Source: Propionibacteriaceae bacterium ZF39
GTDB lineage: Bacteria; Actinomycetota; Actinomycetes; Propionibacteriales; Propionibacteriaceae
DNA length: 64,000 bases
Assembly (NCBI GenBank): GCA_039565995.1
Contig: CP154795.1
Location: forward strand, 3,844,001 to 3,908,000
Reading direction: 5' to 3'
This document shows, one piece after another, positions 8,422 to 16,528 of the stretch. The notes beneath the pieces were generated by a model. That model ran no database searches. It was not told where the DNA came from and worked only from the letters and a program-made list of their open reading frames with translations. The stretch's first letter is position 1, and each line of letters starts with the position of its first letter. A program made the translations under genes and the position numbers.

Positions 8422-9326
8422 CCCGCGCCCACCGGCACCCGCACCGGCGATGCTGCCGCTGGTTCGGTGGGCTTGGGTGCTGTGGACGTGGTGGGGTGGG
8501 CGGTGCGGTAGGCCGACCGTACGGTGGCGGCGATCTCCCGCGGACCCAACCCCGCCTCAGTAGCCGCGGCGCCCAGCACATCCACTGCGGCGGCTGGTGT
8601 GATGTCGTATTCCGCGGCCCGGCAGGCCGCCCAGAACAACCCCCGATTCCGCTCGCCCTCACCCAAACCCGCCACCCACGCAGCCAGGCGCGACACCACC
8701 ACCCCAGGCTCGCTCTGAGCCATGCCGCGATCAGCAGCGCGCGGCTTCAGGGCGGGCCGGGGGTCGAGGAAGTCCCGCAGCGCGTCGCTGTCGATCCCGG
8801 CCGACGCCCCTTGCCGGACAGTCGCCAACCGATACGAGCCGACAGCGGTGTGTGAGGGTGGGATCACGATGTAGCCGCCATCCCCACGAAAATCCACACC
8901 GGCCCGGGCAGCCTGCCACGACCGCTGCACCACACCTGGCGTGGCCGGGTAATAGCCATGTCGACCACCCGAGGGGGAGACCACCGTGAACACCGGCATC
9001 CCTACCCGCCCCGCATCAAAGGCGCGGCGCATGCTCTCCCGACCATCCACGTCCTCGCGGACATCAACATCCACAACCACGACACCAGAAACCGCCCCGG
9101 TCGGCAGTCCCAGATTCGCCTCCGGCCACCGCGCCCACCACCGCTCGATCTGGGCGAGGTCAGTGGAAGCGTCGTGGAACCCACGGGCCGTGAGCGGGCG
9201 CTTCTGCCCAGGCACGCACGGAAACACCGGCACACCCGCCGAAGCAAGATCACCCGCCACCCGCCCCAGCGACCGATCCGAGCCAGGAGCGAGAAGACCG
9301 GCTAGGTGGTAGAGGTTCAGGCTCAT
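8406..9326 (-). CDS. Bifunctional DNA primase/polymerase (Prim-Pol) protein
   Basis: The 306-residue protein carries an archaeo-eukaryotic-primase-type Prim-Pol domain over about residues 20-190: PVFPCVPGQKRPLT, GLPTGAVSGVVVVDVDV with the metal-binding D-x-D, SPSGGRHGYYP and GGYIVIPPS. A short helical C-terminal region follows, with no helicase domain, so a separate replicase would be needed. Such proteins prime replication of actinobacterial integrative elements. The start overlaps the ArdC stop by 4 bp. Confidence 0.85.
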   Translation of the reverse strand: MSLNLYHLAGLLAPGSDRSLGRVAGDLASAGVPVFPCVPGQKRPLTARGFHDASTDLAQIERWWARWPEANLGLPTGAVSGVVVVDVDVREDVDGRESMRRAFDAGRVGMPVFTVVSPSGGRHGYYPATPGVVQRSWQAARAGVDFRGDGGYIVIPPSHTAVGSYRLATVRQGASAGIDSDALRDFLDPRPALKPRAADRGMAQSEPGVVVSRLAAWVAGLGEGERNRGLFWAACRAAEYDITPAAAVDVLGAAATEAGLGPREIAATVRSAYRTAHPTTSTAPKPTEPAAASPVRVPVGAGWGLA

Positions 9327-10408
9327 AGCGCCACCGCCTCACGCCCCGACACCACCCGCCCCACCGACTCCGACACCGCCGGCGCCGCCGAGGCCTGACC
9401 TGTCGAGGGTTCGCGAGCGGGGGTGTCGCGTTTCAGACCGGGCGGGGTGCCGTTGCCGACCTGGGTGGTGTCGAGCTGCTCCAAAATCCCCAGCGAGGTC
9501 TTGCGGACCCGCTCCCCGGTGGTCTTGACCACCTCGACCGGGTCCTGGCCCTCCACCCGGGCCGCCCACGTCGACACGTACGGGACGGTGTAGCCGGAGG
9601 TATCCATGCCATGCGCGGCACCCACCATCAACACGACCGATTCGGCCTCCACCTCACCGATCCCACGATGCTGCCGCGCCTCACTGGCGTCCGGGCCATG
9701 CAACAGCACGTGTCCCAGCTCATGGGCCAGGGTCTTCACCTGCGCCGCCGGGTCCATGTCCGCACGCACCGACACCACCCGACTGGCGTAATCGGTCAGC
9801 CCATTCGCCCCGAAAATCTCCGACGCATCCGCAACCAGCCGCAGCTCAAACCCAGCAGACTGGACCTGGGCGGCGAGGCCCTCCCACAACCCGGCAGGAG
9901 CATGCCCCTCCAACAACCGCGGCGCCGGCGGCTCAGGAATCGGCTCACCAGTGGTCTGGGAGGCATCCCAGACGTAGGCGGGGCGGACGCCGACCATCTT
10001 CGTGCGCACCGTCTCACCCGCACGCGGCTTCTCACCCTTACCCAGCCGCCGCCACGACTCAGCATCCTGCGGGGTCGCCGAGGCGAACCGTCCCGTCACC
10101 GGCGCCAAAATCTGATACCCCGGCTGCCCCTTCGACACCTGGCGACCCAACTGCTGCCACTGCCTATACCCGGCGACATGCGACGGCACCGGGTCCGGCA
10201 CCAGACCCAGTCCGTAGGCCTCCTGATGCTGGGTGAAGATCAGAATCGTGTTCGCGAACGACCGTGCTCGGAACCGGGCCGCGAACGCCAACGCCCGGGC
10301 CCAATCCTCACCGGAGACCAGCTGCTCGACCGCACCCGTCAGTCGCTCATGCAGCGCATCAAGCTTTGCCTCCCGCGCCGCCCGAGCATCCTTGCCCGAC
10401 GTTGCCAT
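9323..10408 (-). CDS. ardC: ArdC-like antirestriction protein with zinc metallopeptidase motif
   Basis: The 361-residue protein has an N-terminal ArdC-type ssDNA-binding domain (about 10-125, with FANTILIFTQHQ and a YRQWQQLGRQV segment) and a C-terminal IrrE/ImmA-like metallopeptidase domain with HELGHVLLHG at about 224-233. ArdC proteins bind single-stranded DNA entering by conjugation and counter host restriction. The ATG at 10408 is preceded by GGAAGGAG. It heads the leftward transfer-replication operon. A perfect hairpin lies 26-51 bp upstream. Confidence 0.8.
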   Translation of the reverse strand: MATSGKDARAAREAKLDALHERLTGAVEQLVSGEDWARALAFAARFRARSFANTILIFTQHQEAYGLGLVPDPVPSHVAGYRQWQQLGRQVSKGQPGYQILAPVTGRFASATPQDAESWRRLGKGEKPRAGETVRTKMVGVRPAYVWDASQTTGEPIPEPPAPRLLEGHAPAGLWEGLAAQVQSAGFELRLVADASEIFGANGLTDYASRVVSVRADMDPAAQVKTLAHELGHVLLHGPDASEARQHRGIGEVEAESVVLMVGAAHGMDTSGYTVPYVSTWAARVEGQDPVEVVKTTGERVRKTSLGILEQLDTTQVGNGTPPGLKRDTPAREPSTGQASAAPAVSESVGRVVSGREAVAL

Positions 10409-10433
10409 GCCGGTCTCCTTCCGCGAACCTGTC

Positions 10434-10459
10434 CACCGGGTCGAAGAACCGACCCGGTG
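10434..10459. promoter_or_regulatory. Perfect 10-bp inverted repeat upstream of ardC
   Basis: CACCGGGTCG and CGACCCGGTG are separated by six bases (AAGAAC). No T-run follows on either strand, so a terminator is unlikely. The position just ahead of the first gene of the transfer block suits an operator. A structured single-strand promoter, as known ahead of early antirestriction genes on some plasmids, is a more speculative option. Confidence 0.5.
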
Positions 10460-10615
10460 ACCATCAGGTACGCCGGAACCACCAGCACTAGAAGACGGAC
10501 AACAAGGAATCCCTACAGTGACCGCCAGGAACCCAACGAACCCGACGTGTCATACCCGGCCTAGCAGGTGCGCTGAGATCAGGCCATGCGTTGCTTCCAA
10601 AGATGAGCAGAATCG

Positions 10616-11086
10616 TCACAAGGAAGCTGCGTTTGGAATCATCAACACTGAAGCGATCTCGACTTCTTGACCACAGTGCGGGCACTTGGCGTGCCCATCA
10701 GTGAGTGGTGTGACGGGCCGAGCGCGTTGCTGAGACTGGTCACGGTACTCAGTAGGAAGGAGGCCAGTGATGCGTCGAAATTGTCGCGCAGCATTGCCTC
10801 GGCTGCGCCATCCCACCTCGTGCATCAGTTCACCGACAGGACGTCGGCTGCGCGCGAGCAGTGTCGCGAGCTGGACGCAGCGAACCCGCGTCAGGTACTT
10901 CATCGGGCTGATCCCGTACCGTCGCGCGAAAACTCTACCCAACTGAGACGGCGAAATGTGCACCTCTCTTGCCAGTGACTCCAGAGTCCATTGCACTTCC
11001 GGCCGGTCGTTGAGTAGTGATGCAGCAATCTCAGCAGGGTCAGGTTCCGCCACTTGACGTAGAGACCCCATGCGGTTGCGACTCAT
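10616..11086 (-). CDS. Short AraC-type regulator with C-terminal zinc-ribbon-like end
   Basis: The 156-residue protein is essentially one AraC-type double helix-turn-helix (about 25-115): LAREVHISPSQLGRVFARRY, then EVGWRSRGNAARQFRRITGL. A tail with CPHCGQ follows, a single Cys pair. There is no sensing domain. It is clearly homologous to the AraC gene at 14758-15237 (shared SQLGR and VGWRSRG..AARQF), which follows the Erm gene. It sits at the left edge of the resistance cargo, next to the IS. Confidence 0.75.
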   Translation of the reverse strand: MSRNRMGSLRQVAEPDPAEIAASLLNDRPEVQWTLESLAREVHISPSQLGRVFARRYGISPMKYLTRVRCVQLATLLARSRRPVGELMHEVGWRSRGNAARQFRRITGLLPTEYRDQSQQRARPVTPLTDGHAKCPHCGQEVEIASVLMIPNAASL

Positions 11087-11101
11087 GGGAGCCTCCGAAG
11101 A

Positions 11102-12574
11102 CCCATCCGCGTGGGCCTGTCAAGTTTTCTGTGTAAGTGGTGTGGTGGTGGGTGTTACAGGTGGGGGGTGATGCGCTCGGGGTAGACGAGCGCGAGTTGT
11201 TGGAGGGCCTTCTTCCAGTTCGTGGTCACGGCTCCTTCGACGAGCCGGCCGGGGGCGCGGCGTTTGTTCGCGGGTAGGCCCTTCTCGCGGGCTCGCTCCC
11301 GGGCGCGTTTGTCCTCGATGTCGCAGATCGCCAGCCACAGCAGCTTGACGACCGCGGCGTCGTTGGGGAAGTGACCGCGGTTCTTTGTGACCTTGCGCAG
11401 CTGGTAGTTGATCGACTCGATCGCGTTGGTGGTGTAGATGACCCGGCGCAGCTGCGGGGGGAAGGCCAGGAACGGGGTGAACCTCTCCCAGGCGTCGGTG
11501 AAGGTCTTGACCGTCGAGGGGTAGCGCCGGCCCAGCTCGCTGTCCGCGAACGTTTCCAGGGCCTCGCGCGCGGCCGTCTCGTTGGGTGCGGCGTAGATCG
11601 GCTTCAGGGCCGTGGAGACCGCTTTGCGATCGCTGTAGGACACGAACCGGTTCGCCGCGCGGATCAGATGGACCACGCACGTCTGCACCGTCGCTTCGGG
11701 CCAGGTCGCCGCGATCGCTTCGGGGAACCCGGTCAGCCCGTCGCAGCACACGATCAACACGTCCCGGATCCCGCGATTGGCCAGTTCGGAGCACACGCTC
11801 GCCCAGAACTTCGCGCCCTCACTGGTCTGGACCCAGATGCCCAGCACGTGCTTGATCCCATCGATGTCCACGCCCACGGCCAGGTGAGCGGCCTTGTTGC
11901 GCACGTGCCCGCCGTCGCGGACCTTGACGATGATCGCGTCGAGATAGATCACCGGGTAGAGCGCGTCCAGCGGGCGGTGCTGCCAGGCCAGGACTTCCTC
12001 GGCGATCTGATCGGTGACCTTCGCGATCGTCTCGTGACTCAACTCGGTACCGATGGTCGCGTTCAGGTGGTGCTGGATATCGCGCACCGTCATGCCCCCG
12101 GCGTACAGGCTGATGATCATCGCGTCCAGGCCGTCCAGGCGCCGCTGTCCCTTGGGCACCAGCATTGGGGTGAACGTCCCGGCCCGGTCCCGCGGCACGG
12201 CCAGCTCGATGTCTCCGACCTCGGTGGACAGCGTCTTGGGGCTCGTGCCGTTACGGGAGTTCGGATGCCAGGACGCTTGGGCGTCGCCGCGCTCGTAGCC
12301 CACGTGCTCGGTCAACTCCGCGTCCAAGCCCCGTTCCAGGGCCGCCTTGAGCATCCCGCCCAACAACCCGCCCTCGCCCGTGATCGGCTCACCGGCATCG
12401 ATCTGCGCGAACACCTCGTCCAACGCACCCGACGCCGTCAACCGATCCGCCAACTCCTTTTGCCGACGCCGCCGCTCAGCACGCTCTTCACTAATCGCCA
12501 TGGTCTCCATCATCAACTCCTTCTCAAGAAACCACCCCCCTTACACAGACAAGCTGACACCCCCATCCGCGTGG
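11102..12574. mobile_element. IS256-family insertion sequence with flanking direct repeat
   Basis: The element spans about 11116-12561. Its ends are imperfect inverted repeats: CTGTCAAGTTTTCTGTGTAAG at 11117-11137 and, on the other strand, GTGTCAGCTTGTCTGTGTAAG ending at 12560. The same 13 bp, CCCATCCGCGTGG, flanks both sides (11102-11114 and 12562-12574). This is longer than the 8-9 bp usual for the family. It is inserted between the AraC gene and the truncated pump gene and carries one transposase. Confidence 0.8.
11155..12510 (-). CDS. IS256-family transposase
   Basis: The open frame allows 453 residues from a TTG at 12516. AAGGAG six bases before the ATG at 12510 favours that start. The mutator-type DDE residues are visible: Asp in YLDAIIVKV (about 185), Asp in CCDGLTGFPEAI (about 250), and Glu in NAIESINYQLRK (about 355). 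The length fits the family and no frame damage is seen, so the element may be active. Confidence 0.92.
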   Translation of the reverse strand: METMAISEERAERRRRQKELADRLTASGALDEVFAQIDAGEPITGEGGLLGGMLKAALERGLDAELTEHVGYERGDAQASWHPNSRNGTSPKTLSTEVGDIELAVPRDRAGTFTPMLVPKGQRRLDGLDAMIISLYAGGMTVRDIQHHLNATIGTELSHETIAKVTDQIAEEVLAWQHRPLDALYPVIYLDAIIVKVRDGGHVRNKAAHLAVGVDIDGIKHVLGIWVQTSEGAKFWASVCSELANRGIRDVLIVCCDGLTGFPEAIAATWPEATVQTCVVHLIRAANRFVSYSDRKAVSTALKPIYAAPNETAAREALETFADSELGRRYPSTVKTFTDAWERFTPFLAFPPQLRRVIYTTNAIESINYQLRKVTKNRGHFPNDAAVVKLLWLAICDIEDKRARERAREKGLPANKRRAPGRLVEGAVTTNWKKALQQLALVYPERITPHL

Positions 12575-12585
12575 AGGTCGAGTGC

Positions 12586-13033
12586 TTAGCGCGACAGGGC
12601 TCGATCACTGCGCAAGAGGAGAACGATGCCCATGAACCCGACAAGGCATGCAGCCGCTGTGAGCGCCAGCGAAACCTGGTACCCCTCAGTCCCGCAGGAG
12701 GGTTCACGGGCCATGAACGCCGCGTAGATGCTGCCTAGCAACGTGACGGAGATCAGGCTGCCGAACTCGTATGACACTTCCTCGACGCCGGAGGCCATCC
12801 CGGCCCGATCAGCAGACACGTTGGAAATGATCGTGGAGGAAGCCACTGTGATCAGGACTCCAATTCCTGTGCCCGCGAGGAACAGGCTGACCGCGAACAT
12901 CCACAAGTTCGCCTCCAGAACCAGGGTTGCCAGTGCATAACCCCCGCCCGCAACAACACAGCCCGCGCAGAGCAGGCGACGTCGCCCGACACGGGAAAGC
13001 AGTGAACCTGCAAGGAAGGGAGCATGAAGTCAG
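12586..13033 (-). pseudogene. 3' fragment of an MFS drug-efflux gene
   Basis: About 149 residues remain open, beginning after an in-frame stop near 13034. The sequence SRVGRRRLLCAGCVV, then SLFLAGTGIGVLITVAS and a last transmembrane helix (VGFMGIVLLL), matches the C-terminal third of 14-TM DHA2/QacA-type multidrug transporters. The usual length is near 480 residues, so the N-terminal two thirds are gone. The break abuts the 3' end of the acetyltransferase gene. The C-terminal stop at 12586 is natural. Confidence 0.75.
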
Positions 13034-13041
13034 ACTCCCGA

Positions 13042-14121
13042 TCATTGGGGCATGTGTTCGGAGGCAAGTCGCGCGAAGATGAGGGTGTCGGTCCATTCGC
13101 CCTTGCTGAACCAGTCCTGGACGTGATGTGCTTCGAGCCGGAGCCCGACACGACGAGCGAGTGCTGCCGAGGCGCTGTTGCGGGCATCCATCTGCGCGGT
13201 GATGCGGTGGAGTTTGTAGTGGTCGAACCCGAGGGCGATTACTGCTCGGACGGCTTCGCTGGCGAAGCCGCGCCCACTGTGGTCTGGGTCGAGGACCCAC
13301 CCGATCTCGCCTTGGCGCTGTTCGTGATCGGTGAGCCAGAGGGCGACGTCTCCGATCGGGACGCCGTCATGTTCGATGACCAGCGCAAGCGCACCAGCGT
13401 CGCCATCGATGTCAGTCTTCGCTAGCCGCTCGGCGAGCTTTTCGCGGGTGACTTCTGCGGTCCATGGCTCGTCCAACAGGTGGCGGGCAACGTCGGGTCG
13501 CGAGTACAGCTCGTGAAGCCATTCGGCATCGTCGACGTTATGCGGACGGAGATGGAGTCGCTCCGTCACCAACGGCCACTGGGCGGTGGGCTTGAGATCG
13601 CGCCTGTAATGAAACAACTCCTGGTGCTGTCCTGCGGGCGTGGTCCCTACGGATCGCTCGACCTCACGGAACCCTGCGGTCGTCAAGCATCGCTGGGAGG
13701 CCTTGTTCTCCGGGAGTGTGCGTGCCGTCAAGGTTCGAAGTCCACTGTTGTGTGCGAAGCGCGATGCCAGCTCCAGTCCTCGACGGGCGTGCCCCTCTCC
13801 GCGTGCATCGGGGTGAATCCAGAACCCGACCTCGGCAGCCTCGGAGCTGACGTCGAAGAGCACCAAGGAGCCCACGAACCGGTCCGTCTCGGCGTCGGCA
13901 AGTGCGAGGACTGCCAAGGTGCCCGACGACAGGCCCGCCGCAACTTCTTCGCGGATCATGCGTTGCACGGACTCGGGGGTGTAGTCGGGCTCGGGCAGGT
14001 GGCCGAAGCGCCGCACAGCTTCATCCTTGGTGCCGGCTGCATACGTGTCTGCGTCCAGCTCTGAGAGGGGGCGTAGGCGAGTGTTCTCATAGGTGATCGG
14101 AAGGGTGGTGGCATCCAGCAT
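13042..14121 (-). CDS. Tandem-domain GNAT acetyltransferase (RimJ/RimL type)
   Basis: The 359-residue protein has two GNAT folds. Domain one covers about 10-175 (GFWIHPDARGEGHARRGLEL as acetyl-CoA loop) and domain two about 185-350 (GWVLDPDHSGRGFASEAV). Each ends with the late GNAT helix (ASQRCLTTAGFREV and SASAALARRVGL). The substrate cannot be read from sequence; options are an antibiotic or a protein N-terminus. It is divergent from a TetR gene 59 bp away that may control it. It lies in a resistance cluster, which makes a drug substrate possible. Confidence 0.8.
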   Translation of the reverse strand: MLDATTLPITYENTRLRPLSELDADTYAAGTKDEAVRRFGHLPEPDYTPESVQRMIREEVAAGLSSGTLAVLALADAETDRFVGSLVLFDVSSEAAEVGFWIHPDARGEGHARRGLELASRFAHNSGLRTLTARTLPENKASQRCLTTAGFREVERSVGTTPAGQHQELFHYRRDLKPTAQWPLVTERLHLRPHNVDDAEWLHELYSRPDVARHLLDEPWTAEVTREKLAERLAKTDIDGDAGALALVIEHDGVPIGDVALWLTDHEQRQGEIGWVLDPDHSGRGFASEAVRAVIALGFDHYKLHRITAQMDARNSASAALARRVGLRLEAHHVQDWFSKGEWTDTLIFARLASEHMPQ

Positions 14122-14180
14122 GCGCTAAAACTAACATAGAATGGATAGCTAACTGAAGCGTGTTTGGTTAGGCTGGTGGG

Positions 14181-14777
14181 GTGAGCTACTGGGAACACCG
14201 CAAACCTGTGCGACGCCTCCGCGCAGTGGACATCGTGGAGGTTGCGAGGGCATCGGTGAGGCTGCTGGACGAAGGCGGGTTGAGGGCCCTCACCCTGCGA
14301 TCTGTGGCGCAACAGGTGGGTGTCGCTCCAGCCAGCCTGTACTCCCGCGTCGAATCCGTCGACGATCTGTTCGACCTCGCCCTCGACACAGCGCTTGCAG
14401 ACGATCCCGTGATGTCCGAGTCGATCCGCAACGCCGACCTGCCTGCCCTGATGCACGCCTTCTTCGCGCACCTCACGACCCACCGGTGGGCCGGTCAGGT
14501 CATCGGTATGCGCGCTCCCAGGGGCCCGGCGTACCTGGCCCTTTCCGAGCGGATGTGCGTCCTGCTCGAACAAGCGGGTACCCCGGATCCGCTGGGAACT
14601 GCCTACCGATTGTCCAACCTGGTGATTGGCGCCTCGCTGACCGCACCCATGGCGTCTGACGAGAAGCGCGTCGCCATTGACCCTGACCAAGCTCCTACCT
14701 ATGCGCGGCTCCACGCGACGCACCACATCAGCCCACGCGAGATTCTCTCCGACGGCCTCATGGCACTCCTGTCGTGA
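14181..14777 (+). CDS. TetR/AcrR-family regulator
   Basis: The 198-residue protein has an N-terminal TetR HTH (about 15-65): ALTLRSVAQQVGVAPASLYSRV, followed by an effector-binding helical domain (80-195). It faces away from the GNAT gene across an AT-rich 59-bp gap, so repression of that gene and of itself is the simplest model. Its 3' end overlaps the convergent AraC gene by 20 bp. Confidence 0.85.
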   Translation: MSYWEHRKPVRRLRAVDIVEVARASVRLLDEGGLRALTLRSVAQQVGVAPASLYSRVESVDDLFDLALDTALADDPVMSESIRNADLPALMHAFFAHLTTHRWAGQVIGMRAPRGPAYLALSERMCVLLEQAGTPDPLGTAYRLSNLVIGASLTAPMASDEKRVAIDPDQAPTYARLHATHHISPREILSDGLMALLS

Positions 14778-15237
14778 GGGGGCCTTTTGATTCGGGGCTG
14801 CCCTGCGTTGCTGATGGCCACGGGCTGGTCTCCGTGAGAGTGCGCCCAATCGCAGTGCGCCGATATTCGGACGGGCTGATCCCGACGACGTCGGTGAACT
14901 GCCGTGCGGCATGCCCACGGCTGCGCCACCCGACTTTTATCATGGCGACGCCGATTGGAAGATCAGTCTCGACCAAAAGGTGAGCCAGCCGATGGGCCCG
15001 AATGTGAGCCAGGTACCGCATGGGCGGCATCCCGAATCGTTGTGTGAACGCTCTGCCCAGCTGTGACACCGAGAGGTGAACCAGCGCGGCAAGGTCACGG
15101 AGCCGCCAATCCCGTTGAGGTGCTTCTGCGAGCAGCCGCGCTGCCAGTTCTGTGGATGTTTCACCGGAACGGTGCTCCGTGGCACTCCTAGCTGTTGACG
15201 TGTAGCGGCAGGCCTGGTGCCGCGCAGCGATGGTCAT
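14758..15237 (-). CDS. Short AraC-type regulator coupled to erm
   Basis: Starting at the ATG at 15237, which overlaps the erm stop (ATGA), the protein has 159 residues. The AraC double HTH lies at about 40-130: LAALVHLSVSQLGRAFTQRF and KVGWRSRGHAARQFTDVVGI. No ligand domain is present. A longer frame to 15708 reads antisense-like Arg/Pro-rich sequence over erm and is rejected. It is paralogous to the gene at 10616-11086, so the cargo holds two related regulators, one lying between IS and ardC and one behind erm. Confidence 0.8.
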   Translation of the reverse strand: MTIAARHQACRYTSTARSATEHRSGETSTELAARLLAEAPQRDWRLRDLAALVHLSVSQLGRAFTQRFGMPPMRYLAHIRAHRLAHLLVETDLPIGVAMIKVGWRSRGHAARQFTDVVGISPSEYRRTAIGRTLTETSPWPSATQGSPESKGPLTTGVP

Positions 15238-16061
15238 CGACGGCGCCTCCTCGACTTCACCTGCTGCGTCTGCGCACGGTGTGCAGGCGGTGAAGAACCG
15301 GTGGTCTTGAACAAGTCCACCCATGCCTCGACGGGCAGATCCTTCGGGAGTCCTGCAGCGGTCATGCCGTGGCGTGTCAGCCACGCCTGTGCGGTCTGTG
15401 GTGACCCGAGTGAGGTGGTGCGCGCGAGGATCTGTGCAAGCCCGCGGCCGGGGCCGGTGTAGACGCGGTGGACCAGGGCATGGAACTGGCGTCGCCGTGT
15501 CGGGGACAGCAGCGGATGTTCGCGACGGTGGATGGTGAGGATTCCGCCGTCGACTCCCGGACGCGGGGTGAACGCGCGAGCGGGAACACGACTGTGCAGC
15601 GTGAACTCGAACCAAGGCGCCCATTGCGCCGTCATCATCGTGGCACCGCCGACACCCGCTCTGCGCCGCGCGACTTCCCATTGCACGAGCACGATTGCAT
15701 CGGTCCATGCCGGGGAGTGCAGGATGCGGCGCAGTATGGCCGTGGTCTGGTGAAACGGCAGGTTGCCGACGAGCACATGCGCAGATGTTGGAAGCCGGTA
15801 GGTCAGGAAGTCGTCGGCGACGACCTCCACGTGCGACGGGAGTCGTTGGGTCAAGCGTTGGGCGAGCCTGGTGTCGATCTCGACGGCTGTCACCGGTCGC
15901 CCGAGCTGGGCCAGCGGGGTGGTGAGTGCTCCGTCACCGGGGCCGATCTCGATGATCGGGCCCTCGGTGGCAGCCACGAGCCGTGTGATCGTGGCAATGG
16001 TGGATGGGTCAGTCAGGAAGTTCTGGCCGTGCTCATGACGGCCACCTCGATAGGTAGGCAC
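15234..16061 (-). CDS. erm: 23S rRNA (adenine-2058-N6)-methyltransferase, Erm(X)-like
   Basis: Erm enzymes dimethylate A2058 of 23S rRNA and give macrolide-lincosamide-streptogramin B resistance. The SAM-binding motif EIGPGDGALT (about 38-47) and the catalytic NLPF (about 100-103) are intact. The N-terminal YRGGRHEHGQNFLT and WEVARRRAGVGGATMMTAQW are as in the Erm(X) group, and the tail is Arg-rich as is usual. The GTG at 16061 has GGAG six bases upstream and gives the usual Erm(X) N-terminus (275 residues). A GTG at 16094 would add 11 residues. A leader peptide gene lies upstream, so expression is probably inducible. Confidence 0.93.
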   Translation of the reverse strand: MPTYRGGRHEHGQNFLTDPSTIATITRLVAATEGPIIEIGPGDGALTTPLAQLGRPVTAVEIDTRLAQRLTQRLPSHVEVVADDFLTYRLPTSAHVLVGNLPFHQTTAILRRILHSPAWTDAIVLVQWEVARRRAGVGGATMMTAQWAPWFEFTLHSRVPARAFTPRPGVDGGILTIHRREHPLLSPTRRRQFHALVHRVYTGPGRGLAQILARTTSLGSPQTAQAWLTRHGMTAAGLPKDLPVEAWVDLFKTTGSSPPAHRAQTQQVKSRRRRR

Positions 16062-16156
16062 TGTTTGCTCCGTGGTTGTTGCGGAGCCGGGCACGCTGAA
16101 AGAGCCGCCCGGCCGTGATCACCGGGTGCGGGAGCAACAACCTGTGGAGGGTGCCC

Positions 16157-16185
16157 GCCGCTGTTAGCGGCTGCGCAGACGCAGC
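16157..16185 (-). promoter_or_regulatory. Alternative hairpins of the erm leader (attenuator)
   Basis: On the minus strand two perfect stems overlap by two bases and so exclude each other. One is GCTGCG-TCTG-CGCAGC (16170-16185), over the Arg-Leu-Arg codons of the leader peptide. The other is GCCGCT-AAC-AGCGGC (16157-16171), over its stop codon. Stalling of a ribosome on the leader would block the first and free the second. This is the usual logic of macrolide-induced erm control. The exact pairing with the erm start region needs folding. Confidence 0.6.
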
Positions 16186-16208
16186 GAAGCAGTGCCGTAG
16201 AACAACAT
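16164..16208 (-). CDS. Erm leader peptide (MLFYGTASLRLRSR)
   Basis: The 14-codon ORF lies 102 bp before the erm start. Its product, MLFYGTASLRLRSR, carries the RLR type of macrolide-dependent ribosome stalling motif and closely resembles the leader I remember from Erm(X) genes of corynebacteria (MLISGTAFLRLR...). It would stall in the presence of a macrolide and open the downstream mRNA. The hairpins described at 16157-16185 overlap its last codons. Confidence 0.75.
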   Translation of the reverse strand: MLFYGTASLRLRSR

Positions 16209-16528
16209 GCCCACCAGCGTAGGTGACCCCGCTGCCGGTCAGCGACTCAATATCCCGTCTCTGCCCAAAGACGCGGAGATTCGTATCAATGCTGGCCAGT
16301 ACGAATCCCGAGCTAACCCACGGCCGCAGAGCCTCGGCATCATCGAGATTCGTTCCGTGAGAGACCTCGACAGATCTGCCACGCCTCTTGCAGATCGAGG
16401 TTGGGAGGCTGCCAGCTCACCTGTGTGGCGACCAGGTGGGGTTGACTCGGGGTGGCGATGCTGACTCTGTTGACGTGCTACTGCGCCGACGCGGGCACCT
16501 TGCGTCTCGACTTGGTGAACTGTGATTG
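16209..16528. other. Promoter region between ABC-F gene end and erm leader
   Basis: This 320-bp stretch has no convincing gene. It holds a perfect inverted repeat, GATTCGTA (16278-16285) and TACGAATC (16300-16307) with a 14-base spacer, and a second GAGATTCGT near 16345. These could be an operator for the AraC protein encoded behind erm. No clear -35/-10 pair was found by eye. Confidence 0.4.

Noticed and set aside
11371-12738. 455-codon plus-strand frame over the IS256 transposase
   Set aside because: It is the antisense shadow of the transposase.
15238-15708. N-terminal extension of the AraC gene into erm
   Set aside because: The extension is Arg/Pro/His-rich and antisense-like. The ATG overlapping the erm stop is a far better start.
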